From contig NZ_CP009282.1 in NCBI RefSeq assembly GCF_000758605.1, positions 7,378,001 to 7,442,000 on the forward strand: 64,000 nucleotides of DNA. The letters run 5' to 3'. The position numbers were made by a program, and so were the translations under genes. The notes below the pieces were generated by a model. That model was not told the origin of the DNA. It saw nothing but the letters and a program-made list of their open reading frames with translations, and did not search any database. This document shows, one piece after another, positions 16,768 to 27,100 of this stretch. This DNA comes from Paenibacillus sp. FSL R5-0912 (GTDB taxonomy: Bacteria; Bacillota; Bacilli; Paenibacillales; Paenibacillaceae). Each line of letters opens with the position of its first letter. Within the stretch, counting starts at the first letter, position 1.

Positions 16768-18159
16768 ATGTTGCAGTTAACCGCACCCCATATCGACCAG
16801 CTGCTGGCAGAGCATAGACAATGGTTCAGCAGCGGAATCACGAGAACCCCCGGCTTCCGGCTGGAGCAGCTGCAGAAGCTGAAGGATGCCATCAAGCGCA
16901 GTGAGCCCCGGATTATCGCCGCCTTGAATAAGGATCTGCGTAAGAGTGAGTTCGAGGCGTACGCCACCGAAATCGGCTTTACGCTGGACAGCATCGGCTA
17001 TATGATGAAGCATCTCCGGCGCTGGATGAAGCCGGTTAAGGTAAGATCACCGCTGCATATGTTCCCGGCGAAGAGCAGCATTATAGCAGAGCCTTATGGG
17101 ACTGCGCTCATCATCGGACCTTTCAATTATCCGTTCCAGCTTCTGATTGAGCCGCTAATCGGGGCCATTGCCGCCGGCAATTGCGCGGTATTGAAGCCTT
17201 CCGAGAGTACCCCGGCTACTTCGGCAGTCATTGAAGACATGATCCGGGAGACCTTTGACCCCGCATATATCCGGGTGGTGCAGGGTGAGAAAGAAACGAC
17301 AAATCTGCTTATTCACGCGAAATTCGATTATATATTCTTCACCGGCAGCGTGCCTGTAGGCAGAATTGTCATGGAGGCGGCAGCGAAGAATCTGGTGCCT
17401 GTAACCCTTGAGCTGGGCGGTAAAAGTCCGGTCATTGTCGACAAGACCGCCAATCTGGAGGCCGCGGCCAAACGGATCGTGTGGGGCAAGCTGATCAATG
17501 TCGGGCAGACCTGTATCGCCCCGGATTACCTGCTGGTCCATAGCGATGTTGCAGCTGAGCTGATCGGGCGGATCAAACACAACATCACCGCATTCTACGG
17601 AACGGATATCCGGCATAACACAGACTACGGACGGATTGTGAATGAACGCCAGCTGCGGCGGATTGAAAAGATGCTTGAGCAGGACCGCGATAAGCTGATC
17701 CTGGGCGGCAGCGTTGTGCCGGAGGATCTGTACATTGAGCCGTCCCTGATCTACCCGGCTTCCTGGAGCGATGCCTCGATGGAGGATGAAATCTTCGGAC
17801 CGGTGCTGCCGATTATGGAATACAGTCAGATTAGCGAGGTGATCCGGACTATCAACGATCACCCTAAGCCGCTCGCCCTCTATCTGTTCACTGAGGATAA
17901 GCAGGTCGAGGAACAGGTGATGGGCAGCGTTTCCTTCGGGGGCGGCTGTGTGAATGATACCATTACCCATGTAGCCAGCACCCATCTGCCGTTCGGCGGT
18001 GTGGGGAATTCCGGGATAGGCGGCTATCACGGCAAGCATAGCTTTGAGCTTTTCTCCCACCGCAAGAGCATTGTTAAGCGAAGCACGAGACTGGATTTCG
18101 GGATTGTCTATCCGCCATACGGCAACAAGGTCAAGCTGGCACGGAAGCTGCTGAAGTAG
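16768..18159 (+). CDS. Aldehyde dehydrogenase, class 3-like (YwdH type)
   Basis: A 463-aa NAD(P)+-dependent aldehyde dehydrogenase of the short class-3/fatty aldehyde type. Catalytic residues are N120 (GPFNYPF), E215 (LELGGKSP) and nucleophile C249 (NVGQTCIAPDY). The C-terminus ends in a basic tail with no membrane anchor. The ATG follows CGAGGAGGATGCAAGC. It probably oxidises medium- or long-chain aldehydes. It is a single gene followed by a terminator. Confidence 0.94.
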   Translation: MLQLTAPHIDQLLAEHRQWFSSGITRTPGFRLEQLQKLKDAIKRSEPRIIAALNKDLRKSEFEAYATEIGFTLDSIGYMMKHLRRWMKPVKVRSPLHMFPAKSSIIAEPYGTALIIGPFNYPFQLLIEPLIGAIAAGNCAVLKPSESTPATSAVIEDMIRETFDPAYIRVVQGEKETTNLLIHAKFDYIFFTGSVPVGRIVMEAAAKNLVPVTLELGGKSPVIVDKTANLEAAAKRIVWGKLINVGQTCIAPDYLLVHSDVAAELIGRIKHNITAFYGTDIRHNTDYGRIVNERQLRRIEKMLEQDRDKLILGGSVVPEDLYIEPSLIYPASWSDASMEDEIFGPVLPIMEYSQISEVIRTINDHPKPLALYLFTEDKQVEEQVMGSVSFGGGCVNDTITHVASTHLPFGGVGNSGIGGYHGKHSFELFSHRKSIVKRSTRLDFGIVYPPYGNKVKLARKLLK

Positions 18160-18203
18160 AGGAGACGGGATAGCCCCCTACCCCACTTTTGCGCAAAAGA
18201 ATA

Positions 18204-18252
18204 AACAAAAAGGAAGCCTCCCTTGCTAAAAGGTGGTTTCCTTTTTGTTGTT
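18204..18252. terminator. Bidirectional terminator
   Basis: AACAAAAAGGAAGCC pairs with GGTTTCCTTTTTGTT around a 15-nt centre, with A- and T-rich flanks. It separates the convergent aldehyde dehydrogenase and GGDEF-EAL genes. Confidence 0.85.
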
Positions 18253-18302
18253 ATATTACATACCTGGACTATAAACGGAGTACATTCCGTATACCTATTG
18301 CT

Positions 18303-21257
18303 TCAGCCCGCACGCCGTCCGGCAACCCAGCCCGCAACCTCTTTCTCCGGGATAGGCCTGCTGATATAATAGCCCTGAATCTTGTCACAGCTCGTCCGCT
18401 CCAGAAAAGCCAGCTGCTCAGGTGTCTCCACCCCTTCTGCGGTAACATTCAGGCCCATATCGTGGCCGATGGTCACAATGGAGCTGGCCAGCGACATGTT
18501 GTTCGGGGTATCGATACTGTCGATGAAGGACTTATCGATCTTCAGTGTGGTAATCGGCAGCTGCTTCAGATAGCTCAGTGAAGAATAGCCCGTACCGAAG
18601 TCGTCCAGCGCGATGCCGATCCCCTTCTCCTTGAGTGCTTCCAGCTTGGAGCTAATGGCTTCGAAGGATTCCATGAAGATCGACTCCGTAATCTCAAGCT
18701 CCAGATATTCCGGGGCAAGTCCGGTATCCCGCAGCACCGTAAGCACCATGTTCGTGAAATCATCCAGCATCAGCTGAATGACCGAGATGTTAACCGAGAT
18801 ATGATAACCCGCATACCCCTGGCTCTGCAGATCCTTGATGAACTGGCAGGCGGTGCGCATCACCCATTCCCCGATAGGCACAATCAGCCGGCAATCCTCG
18901 GCAATCTTAATGAAGGACAACGGCGATACGAAACCCAGCACAGGATTGTTCCAGCGGATCAAGGCCTCGAAGCCCCAAATCTCGTTCGAACCGATATCTA
19001 CCAGCGGCTGATAATGCAGCGATAGCTCATTATTGGAGATGGCGTTTCTTAGATGCATCTCAATAATCATCCGCTCATCGAAATGCTGCTGCATCTCACG
19101 CCCGTAGATCACATAAATGCCTTTGCCTGCTTCCTTCGCTTTATACATGGCAATGTCGGCATTCTTCAGCAGTTCCTCCGCGTTCACGCCATTCTCCGGA
19201 TATTGGGCAATCCCGATACTGGCCGAGATATGTACGACACTGGCACTCAGCTGAAACGGCTCCTTGAAGCCCTGAACCAACGAGTCCGCATAGCGGATTA
19301 CTTCACTATACCCGTCTACATCCTTGAAAAGAATCACAAACTCATCGCCGCCGAAGCGGAAATGCTTACTGCGCCCGTCAGACAGCTCCAGCAGCCGCTC
19401 GCCGACCTTCACCAGCAGCTCATCGCCGAAGGTGTGGCCCATCGAATCATTGATATACTTGAAATTATCAATGTCCAGGAAGAACAGCGCCGCATGGCCG
19501 CCGGAGTGCTCCTGAATAAATTTCTTCAGCTCTTCGGAAAGCGACAGCCGGTTCGGCAGGCCGCTCAGTACATCATTATAGGCCAGCAGGCGGTACTTCT
19601 CTTCACTGGTCTGCAGCAGCGCCTGGTTCTCCACCACCTTGTTATACTGCTCCAGCAGCTCATCCTGCAGTGCTGTCAGCTCCTCATAAGTAGACTCCAG
19701 CTCCTGATAGCTCATCTGCAGCTTGCTCTCATACCCTTTGCGGTCGGTGACATCGACCATCGACCCGGCAAACCGGATATATCCGCCGCCTGCATTACGC
19801 AGCACCTTGCCCCGGGCCTGGAACCATTTGTATTCCCCCGACTTGCTGCGCATCCGGTATTCGGCGTAGTAATACGAAGAACGACCCTCCAGATGCTGGG
19901 TCCGCAGCCGGTCCTCCTGCTCGGCATCCTCAGGATGCAGGAGGTCTCTCCAGCCGCCGCGGGTCTCATTGACCTCATCCCGTTCATACCCCAGCAGCTC
20001 GTACCAGCTGTCCGAGAAGTAATAGATCATCGTGGACATGTCCACGTCCCAGATTACCGCGTCCGCGCCATAGGTGGCCAGGCTGAAGCGTTCATTGCTT
20101 TTTTCCAGATTGCTTCTGATCCGTTTCACCAGCTGTACATAGAATAATAAAACAAAGATAAAGGTCAGCAGCACGGCAAAAGCGGCAATAATGCTCAGTA
20201 CCAGCGCTTTGTAGGTCTGATAGAAGGAGAACGGCTTGTTAATGACTTCGCTGCCCTCCGGCAGCTTGTCCAGCGGTACGCTGAAATGCTGAAGCTCATT
20301 GTAGTCAAATACATTGCGGACATTGCTGTCAGTCACCACAGGGATATTATCCGCACGCTCCCCCTGCAGGATACGCAGCGCCAGCTCCGCTGAGGTCTGG
20401 CCCTGAATTCTGCCGCTGATCAGACTGCCGCCAAAGGCGCCGTGGTTTAGTCCAAAATCATAGATATGGTACACCGGAACACTGCTGCTCTTGCCCAGTT
20501 CACTTGAGAACCTGTCAAACTCAACAATCCTTCCGGTAGAGTCACTATAGTATGTAGTCATCAGCACGATGCTGTCCGGAGACAGGGCGGATGCCGTTGC
20601 TTTAATTTGTTCAATAGAAAAACGGTTCATAGGGAAGATCTCCAGCCCCAGGTTCAGGGCGTCAATCTGATCCATCACCATTTTGCCGGTCGACAATCCG
20701 CTCTCCGAATTATCAAAAACAACGTAAACCTTCCTCACGGAAGGGTTGATCTCCAGCGCCATTTGGATCGTACGCGTAGGATCAATCTTCTCGATAACGC
20801 CTGTGATATTGTGAGTGTCCGGGATGCCGGCCACACCCAGCTCATTGACACCGCTGAAGATGATAGGAGCATCATCCAGGATCTCCCGGCGGTATCTCAT
20901 AGCAAAGCTCAGGGCTGCATCATCTGTGGCGAGAACCGCATCAATATGGACATTCTGATACTTGAATTTGATCGTTTCGTAGAAATGTTCGAGGTTCTCC
21001 TGATTGGGATACCGTTTCCAATCCATATACTCGGTATAGATTACGGGCAGAGCGGCTGCACTTTTGAGGCGTTCTTCAATTCCGGCACTCTGTTCATCGC
21101 TCCAGGCAAAACCTTTCTGATAGGAATGCAGCACCAGCACATTCTGAGCGGGAAGTTCTTCGGCGTAGGCGTGTGTGCCTTCTGTCGTACACAGTAAGAT
21201 AAACAGCGGCAAGAGCAAGCTTTTTAACAACCTGAGATGAATTTTATCTACACCCAT
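18303..21257 (-). CDS. Membrane sensor with ABC-type receptor, PAS, GGDEF and EAL domains
   Basis: A 984-aa c-di-GMP enzyme. In order: signal/TM (about 10-30), an extracytoplasmic ABC_sub_bind-like receptor (about 40-330, starting NVLVLHSYQKGFAWSDEQ), TM (about 360-385), PAS with PAC (about 400-520), a coiled coil, GGDEF (about 560-715; intact FGGDEF), and EAL (about 735-970; EALIRW, DDFGTGYSSL and EGVET present). Both catalytic domains look intact, so either synthesis or hydrolysis is possible. ATG 21257 has GGGAGTGTGCGA upstream, better than ATG 21275. It stands alone, divergent from a LacI regulator. The ligand of the receptor domain is unknown. Confidence 0.93.
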   Translation of the reverse strand: MGVDKIHLRLLKSLLLPLFILLCTTEGTHAYAEELPAQNVLVLHSYQKGFAWSDEQSAGIEERLKSAAALPVIYTEYMDWKRYPNQENLEHFYETIKFKYQNVHIDAVLATDDAALSFAMRYRREILDDAPIIFSGVNELGVAGIPDTHNITGVIEKIDPTRTIQMALEINPSVRKVYVVFDNSESGLSTGKMVMDQIDALNLGLEIFPMNRFSIEQIKATASALSPDSIVLMTTYYSDSTGRIVEFDRFSSELGKSSSVPVYHIYDFGLNHGAFGGSLISGRIQGQTSAELALRILQGERADNIPVVTDSNVRNVFDYNELQHFSVPLDKLPEGSEVINKPFSFYQTYKALVLSIIAAFAVLLTFIFVLLFYVQLVKRIRSNLEKSNERFSLATYGADAVIWDVDMSTMIYYFSDSWYELLGYERDEVNETRGGWRDLLHPEDAEQEDRLRTQHLEGRSSYYYAEYRMRSKSGEYKWFQARGKVLRNAGGGYIRFAGSMVDVTDRKGYESKLQMSYQELESTYEELTALQDELLEQYNKVVENQALLQTSEEKYRLLAYNDVLSGLPNRLSLSEELKKFIQEHSGGHAALFFLDIDNFKYINDSMGHTFGDELLVKVGERLLELSDGRSKHFRFGGDEFVILFKDVDGYSEVIRYADSLVQGFKEPFQLSASVVHISASIGIAQYPENGVNAEELLKNADIAMYKAKEAGKGIYVIYGREMQQHFDERMIIEMHLRNAISNNELSLHYQPLVDIGSNEIWGFEALIRWNNPVLGFVSPLSFIKIAEDCRLIVPIGEWVMRTACQFIKDLQSQGYAGYHISVNISVIQLMLDDFTNMVLTVLRDTGLAPEYLELEITESIFMESFEAISSKLEALKEKGIGIALDDFGTGYSSLSYLKQLPITTLKIDKSFIDSIDTPNNMSLASSIVTIGHDMGLNVTAEGVETPEQLAFLERTSCDKIQGYYISRPIPEKEVAGWVAGRRAG

Positions 21258-21596
21258 TCGCACACTCCCGTTCATCTATCTCAAAGTCAGATTTCGATTA
21301 TAAAACGAGGAATTTCGACATTATACTAATTCGTTAAACCCATTTCCCATCCCTCTTTTGAGCGAAAAAAGCCACCCCATTCTGCACCGTACGGTATCAG
21401 CGTAAAAAATAAGGATAATTTATTGCATAAAGCAAATGAATTCTTATCTTTTAAATTTGCCGCTTTCTTATAATTATAGGGGGAAACGATATTTTAATAA
21501 ACAACAAATAGAGCGGAGCTGCGGCCTTTGTGGACAGAGAACAGCGCTCACGTTAGAATGAATTTGCAGTTGACTGCTTAGACAGGAGGCCAGGCC
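21258..21596. other. Divergent intergenic region, little to report
   Basis: AT-rich. Two TATAAT hexamers on the minus strand (forward ATTATA at 21297-21302 and 21320-21325) could serve the GGDEF-EAL gene, but neither has a good -35. I see no riboswitch or hairpin. Confidence 0.35.
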
Positions 21597-22574
21597 ATGC
21601 CGACCATCAAAGACGTTGCGCTGAAGGCTGGCGTATCGGCGACTACCGTATCCCGGGTGCTGAACAACAGGGGGTACTTAAGTGAAGAATTGAAGCAGAA
21701 GGTGCAGCAGGCGATGGACGAGCTCAATTACCGCCCGAATGAACTGGCCCGCTCCCTCAGCCGCTCGAAATCAAACATCATCGGACTGATTATTCCGCAT
21801 GTTTCCCTGCCCTTTTTCGGGGAATTGACCAGTCATATTGAAGAACATGCCTACCGGGAAGGCTACAAGCTGCTGCTATGCAACTCGTGGCAGGACAAGC
21901 AGAAGGAGCAGGAGTATATCAACATGCTGCGCGCAAGCCGGGTCGACGGCATTATTATGGGCAGCCATACGCTTGAAGTCGAGGATTACCGGCAGATGAA
22001 CCTGCCTCTGGTTACCTTTGACCGGCAGATTTCGCCGGATATTCCTTATGTATGCTCGGATAATTATACGGGAGGACAGCTGGCCACGACCCTGCTGATT
22101 CAAAAAGGCTGCCGCCGCCTGGCCCATATCGGCGGGCATCCCAAGCTGAATATCTTATCGCATCTGCGCTGCGTGGCCTTTGAGGATACCGCGAAGCAGC
22201 ACGGCGCCCAGTACGTTTCGCTGCATACGGACAACAACAGCTTCGACTTCGATGCCTATGAGCTGCTGCTGGCCCAGCTGTTCCGCGAGCATCCTGAGGT
22301 GGACGGCATCTTCGCCGGCAGTGATATCATTGCCGCCTGTGCCCTGAAGGCCTGCCAGATCAGAGGGCGGCGCGTTCCCGAAGATGTGCGGATAATCGGC
22401 TATGACGGCATCGCCCTCCGCAGCCTGCTGTATCCGGCCATCAGCTCTATCCGCCAGCCGATGGAGGCGATGGGCAAGCTGGCCGTCGATTTAATCCTGC
22501 GCCAGGTGCAGGGTGAGCATGTCGAGTCAGCATACATCCTGCCCGTGGAGCTGGAGGAGGGCGCTACGACTTAG
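21597..22574 (+). CDS. LacI-family transcriptional regulator
   Basis: A 325-aa regulator. The LacI HTH is at residues 2-50 (TIKDVALKAGVSATTVSRVLN and hinge NELARSLSRSKS), and the periplasmic-binding-like sensor domain at 58-320 (VTFDRQI, FAGSDIIAACALKACQ, IGYDGI, SIRQPMEAMG). The start has AGGAGG 6 nt upstream. No sugar gene adjoins it on the same strand, so its regulon is elsewhere. The VCSDNYTGGQ segment is typical of ribose- or sucrose-type repressors, but I cannot name the ligand. Confidence 0.92.
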   Translation: MPTIKDVALKAGVSATTVSRVLNNRGYLSEELKQKVQQAMDELNYRPNELARSLSRSKSNIIGLIIPHVSLPFFGELTSHIEEHAYREGYKLLLCNSWQDKQKEQEYINMLRASRVDGIIMGSHTLEVEDYRQMNLPLVTFDRQISPDIPYVCSDNYTGGQLATTLLIQKGCRRLAHIGGHPKLNILSHLRCVAFEDTAKQHGAQYVSLHTDNNSFDFDAYELLLAQLFREHPEVDGIFAGSDIIAACALKACQIRGRRVPEDVRIIGYDGIALRSLLYPAISSIRQPMEAMGKLAVDLILRQVQGEHVESAYILPVELEEGATT

Positions 22575-22610
22575 CCTTTGACATGGGCATAGGCACAGAC
22601 ACAGACACAA

Positions 22611-22626
22611 AGTCACCCTAACGGGT
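22611..22626 (+). terminator. Possible weak terminator after lacI
   Basis: TCACCC-TAAC-GGGTGA hairpin about 40 bp past the stop, without a U-tract. Confidence 0.35.
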
Positions 22627-22750
22627 GAATCAGGCTGGAGTTTATACGGTTAAATGACATATAAGGCCTGCTGGGCAGCTCATGCAGATATCCAGGCCGC
22701 CACGCATGGCTTCATTCAGGCTGCTTCTGGGTCGCCCCGGTGAAGCCTGG

Positions 22751-23260
22751 GAAATCAAGGGCACTTTTGCCCCTCATTTCCTCCTTTGGGCCGCAACTGG
22801 CGAAATCAAGGGCACTTATGCCCCTCATTTCCTCCTTAGGCCCGCAACTGGCGAAATCAAGGGCACTTATGCCCCTCATTTCTTCCTTGCGCGCGCATCT
22901 GGCGAAATCAAGGGCACTTATGCCCCTCATTTCCTCCTTAGGCCCGCAACTGGCGAAATCAAGGGCACTTATGCCCCTCATTTCCTCCTTAGGCCCGCAT
23001 CTGGCGGAATCAAGGGCACTTATGCCCCTCATTTCCTCCTTTGGGCCGCATCTGGCGGAATCAAGGGCACTTCTGCCCCTCATTTCTTCCTTGCGCGCGC
23101 ATCTGGCGAAATCAAGGGCACTTTTGCCCCTCATTTCCTCCTTTGGGCCGCAACTGGCGAAATCAAGGGCACTTATGCCCCTCATTTCCTCCTTAGGCCC
23201 GCATCTGGCGGAATCAAGGGCACTTATGCCCCTCATTTCCCCTTTCCGCCCACTTCCGGC
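22751..23260. repeat. Minisatellite: ten tandem 51-bp units
   Basis: Ten head-to-tail 51-bp units begin G(A/G)AATCAAGGGCACTT. Each has a GGGCA-N4-TGCCC hairpin core, then CCTCATTTC, then one of three GC-rich tails: GGGCC (units 1, 6, 8), GGCCC (units 2, 4, 5, 9), or GCGCGC (units 3, 7). Unit 10 is divergent. Units 1 and 8, 2 and 4, and 5 and 9 appear identical. Since 51 is a multiple of 3, several frames stay open on both strands, but none has a ribosome site, so I treat it as non-coding DNA. It lies between the LacI and DinB genes. Confidence 0.9.
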
Positions 23261-23385
23261 GGGGATTAGAGGAATACAGCAATAGTTTCTCAATAGTCTC
23301 TATATAGTGTCTATATTTGAATTCAGGGATAGACTCCTGATCCAATCCTATTCACACTTTATAGTTGAAAGGAAGCGATGTTTTG

Positions 23386-23874
23386 ATGCTAACGCCTATG
23401 ATTGCAGAGCTGCAGCTGCTGCTGGCAGCAGTACCCGCTGCGTATAACCGTCTCACACCAGAGGAAGCCGCCGCACCGCGTCGGGGAGGCAAATGGTCCT
23501 GTTTGCAACTACTCGGACATTTATGCGATTCGGCAATCAACAATCTCACCCGGTTCATCAAGGTTCAGTACGAGCCGCAGCCCCTGCAGCTGGCTTATTA
23601 TGACCAGAATGAATGGATGAATGCCCAGCATTATGCCTCGGCTCCGCATGAAGAAGTGCTGACCCTGTGGATCAGCCTGAATCAGTCGGTCCTGCGCGTA
23701 ATTTCGCGACTGTCTGCTGAGCAGCTGAACCTTCTTTTCCTCCGGAATGACGGTACTACAGTCACCCTGCAATGGCTGGTTGAGGAATACGTGAATCACA
23801 TGAAGCACCACCTGCGGCAAATGTTCCCGGAGCAGGGCTGGGATAGCTCAGCGATAAATAACCTTAACCCGTAA
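23386..23874 (+). CDS. DinB-like (YfiT/DUF664-type) four-helix protein
   Basis: A 162-aa DinB-superfamily protein. Three conserved metal-binding histidines are visible: LLGHLCD near residue 43, and H-x3-H in the VNHMKHHLRQMF segment near 140. Members are metal-dependent hydrolases or thiol transferases (bacillithiol-linked enzymes are one known subgroup). ATG 23386 lies 9 nt after AAAGGAAGCG. It stands alone with a terminator downstream. Substrate unknown. Confidence 0.87.
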   Translation: MLTPMIAELQLLLAAVPAAYNRLTPEEAAAPRRGGKWSCLQLLGHLCDSAINNLTRFIKVQYEPQPLQLAYYDQNEWMNAQHYASAPHEEVLTLWISLNQSVLRVISRLSAEQLNLLFLRNDGTTVTLQWLVEEYVNHMKHHLRQMFPEQGWDSSAINNLNP

Positions 23875-23885
23875 GAAATAGCCTT

Positions 23886-23968
23886 GCCGTCATTAATAAG
23901 GACCGTCCATTCCAGCGGGAAATAGGAAGGAGAAGTAATCGTGTGAAACTTATACATTCTTGAATTTC
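23886..23968. repeat. Dispersed repeat, internally deleted copy (copy 3)
   Basis: Shares GCCGTC.TTAATA, AGCG.GAAATAG.AAGGA and GTGTGAAAC.TATA.ATTCTT with the 29.54-29.68 kb element in the same orientation, but lacks the central hairpin portion. Like that copy it abuts a terminator hairpin. Confidence 0.65.
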
Positions 23969-23973
23969 AACAA

Positions 23974-24018
23974 AGACGCCCATGCTCCCCCCACCAACTA
24001 AGGAGAACACGGGCGTCT
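23974..24018. terminator. Bidirectional terminator
   Basis: AGACGCCC (23974-23981) pairs with GGGCGTCT (24011-24018), with an inner CTCC/GGAG stem. It lies between the convergent DinB and GH65 genes. Confidence 0.8.
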
Positions 24019-24122
24019 AATATTTCTCTTAACCGCAAAGCGGAGCACTTCAGCATACTACGGCTCCCTTCACATGCCGTACATACACCGGTTTCAACAC
24101 CGAAAGTTCGCTGCTCTGCCGG

Positions 24123-27100
24123 TTACCGTGCGCACAGCTCCAGCAGCTTCCCGGCATCCAGCGCCGAGGTAGACGGCAGCAGCAGGTCAGCCGCGCTCAG
24201 CTGCGCCGCGCTGCCAATGCCTACGGCCTTCATGCCCGCCGCCTTGATCGCGGCGACCCCTGCGGCCGCATCCTCCACGCCGATGCAGTTGCCCGGCGCG
24301 GCCCCAAGCAGCTCCGCCGCCTTGAGGAAGATCTCCGGGTCGGGCTTGCCCTTCCGGAGCTCAGCCGGGTCGGCGACCGCCTGGAACCAATGGGCTGCGC
24401 CGAGGCGCTCCAGAATCAGCGGCGCATTCAGGCTGGCCGAGGCCAGCCCCGTAGAGATTCCCCGCTCGCGCAGGGAATCCAGCAGTTCAGGAATCCCCGG
24501 CAGCAGGTCAGCCGGGGTGATCCGGCCGATCATCTGCTTGTAATGATCGTTCTTCTTCTCCGCCAGCCGGAGCTTCTCGGCTTCTGGCAGCAGCGCAAGT
24601 CCGCTGCCCTCCAGCACAATCTCCAGCGATTCCATCCGGCTGACCCCTTTCAGCCGTTCATTCTTCTCTCGGCTGAAGGGAATGCCCAGCTCATCGGCGA
24701 GTGCCTGCCAGGCCAGATAATGATATTCAGCCGAATCGGTAATGACGCCGTCCAGATCGAAGATTACCGCCTGAAGCCGGCCCGCAAGCGAAATCTTCAC
24801 CGGTTCCTGCGGAAGCAGCCGCAGCAGCTGATCCTTATGCCGGATCTCAAGACCCGTACCGGCCAGCAACGTATATACGGCAACCTCACGATCAACGAAT
24901 ATATCCAGAAGCTGCCCGCGCACGGTGATCTTGAAGCGGTAGCTCTCCCACTGCTCCGGCAGGGCAGGATCAAAGCTCAGCTGCCCTTCATACAGCCGCA
25001 ACCCTCCAAAGCCGTTCACGATCGACATCCACGAGCCAGCCATCGCCGCCATATGCAGCCCGTCCTTGGCGTTGCGGTTAATGTCATCAAGATCCATCCG
25101 CACAGTGCGGTCGAAGTAGGCATATGCCCCGGTTAAATCACCGATCTCAGCAGACATGATGCTGTGAATACAAGGCGATAAGGAGGAGTCGTGGGTGGTT
25201 AGCGGCTCATAGTAATTATAGTTGCGGATTTTATCCGCCAGGCTGAACTTGTTCCCGAGCAGGAACATGGCCATCACAAGATCCGCCTGTTTCAGCACCT
25301 GGTGGCGGTAGATCACCAGCGGATGATAATTCAGCAGCAGCGGATATTTATCCGGCGGCGTATGCTCGAAATCCCACTTCTGCTTCGTCAGGAACGTATC
25401 ATCCTGGGCATAGATGCCGAGACCCTCGTCGAAAGGAATAAACATCCTTCCGGCGGCTTCCCTCCAGCCCTCCGCCTCTTCCATAGACAGTCCTATGGCC
25501 AGCTGCAGGCGTTCATAGTCTGCAGGATATTCCTCCTGCAGAAGTTGGGCGGTCTCATAGGCATACATGAATTGGTCCTGAACCATGAGATTGGTGTAGG
25601 CATTGTTATTCACAATCGCCGTATATTCATCCGGTCCAGTCACAGCATCAATGCAGAAGGCACCTCCGCGCGCGGGGTTGTAGTGACCAAGATCGGCCCA
25701 GAAGCGCGAGGTCTCAAACAGAATTTCCGCCCCTTGGGCAACCAGGAATTCCGTGTCGCCCGTTGCCAGCACGTATTGCTTCAGCCCGTAAGCAATATCG
25801 GCATTGATATGCGCCTGGGCGGTCCCGGCAGGGAAGTAGGCGGAGTTCTCCTCACCGTCAATCGTCCGCCATGGATACAGCGCCCCCTTCTGGGACATGA
25901 CCGCCGCACGTTCCCGCGCCTTGCCAAGCGTAGCGTAGCGGAATTCCAGCAGCGCCCGGCTGACTTCAGGCTGGGTGAAGGTGAAGAACGGCAGCATGTA
26001 CATTTCCGTATCCCAGAAATAATGGCCTTCATAGCCTTCTCCGGTTAAGCCTTTGGCCCCGATATTGGTCGCGCCGTCCCGGCCTGCCGATTGCAGTAGC
26101 TGAAAAGCATTAAAGCGGATACCCTGCTGCAGCGCCGGGTCGCCGTTGATCTCCACATCCGTATGCGCCCAGAAGGTATCCAGATATTCCTGCTGCTCCC
26201 CGGCCAGACCGGTGAATCCAAGCTCTCCGGCCATCTCCAGCACCCTGTCACTCCGGCCCTGCAGTTCCTCCTCCACGTAATCCTTGGAGGTGTGATAGGT
26301 TATATATTTGGTGAGTCTTACGGTCTCACCGCTACACACCGCTGCGGCATAACATACCGATATCCGTTGACCGATCAGTTGGTGGCTCATCTCGCGCCCG
26401 GACTTCGCCAGCAGCCCATGGCTGACTGCGGTCAGCAGCGCAAACCGCGTATGCCGTGTCCGCTGCTTCATCCATAGCTTCCGGGTGGCAGTGTCGTAGC
26501 CGGTATCCTCCAGCAGCAGGCTGGGCTCGGCACTGCCTGCACCCAGCCGCGGATCATCGGTGGCCTCCGGCCGCCGGATCTCGCCGTCCACGGCAGATTC
26601 AAACTTCAGCGTGCCGGAGAAGTTCAGCGCGGTCACTGCATAGTCGATTGCGGCCAGATGCTTGTGCACAAGCGACACCATCCGGCGGATCTGCAGCAGC
26701 ACCCGGTGGCCGGCAGGGGATTCCCACTCCACCTCCCGGTGCAGAATACCGCTCTGCATATCCAGGCAGCGTTCATACCGGTGCACCTTCCCTTGGTCCA
26801 GCCGGAAGTCATGTCCTTCAATACTGAGTTCGATCATACGCGCATCGGTCACATTCAGCATCGCCTGATTCCGGGAAGGGAACCCGAAGGCCCCTTCGGG
26901 ATAGACAATCGGCTCAGAATCATAGAATCCGTTCAGATAGTTCCCGGCTACGGAAGTGCCCGCCTTGCCTTGGTAGCCTTCCTCGAAATTACCGCGCATA
27001 CCGATATATCCGTTGCCGAGCGCGAATACGCTCTCGCTCCGCTGATTATACTCCTCCTCGTAGTGTTCCTCACCGAGACTCCACTCGCGGTAAGGATATA

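Noticed and set aside
22751..23260. Possible CRISPR array
   Set aside because: Units are directly adjacent with no unique spacers, and no cas genes are nearby.
22682..23293. Open frames of about 180-195 codons across the minisatellite on both strands
   Set aside because: They exist because 51 is a multiple of three; none has a Shine-Dalgarno sequence. Ribosome profiling could overturn this.
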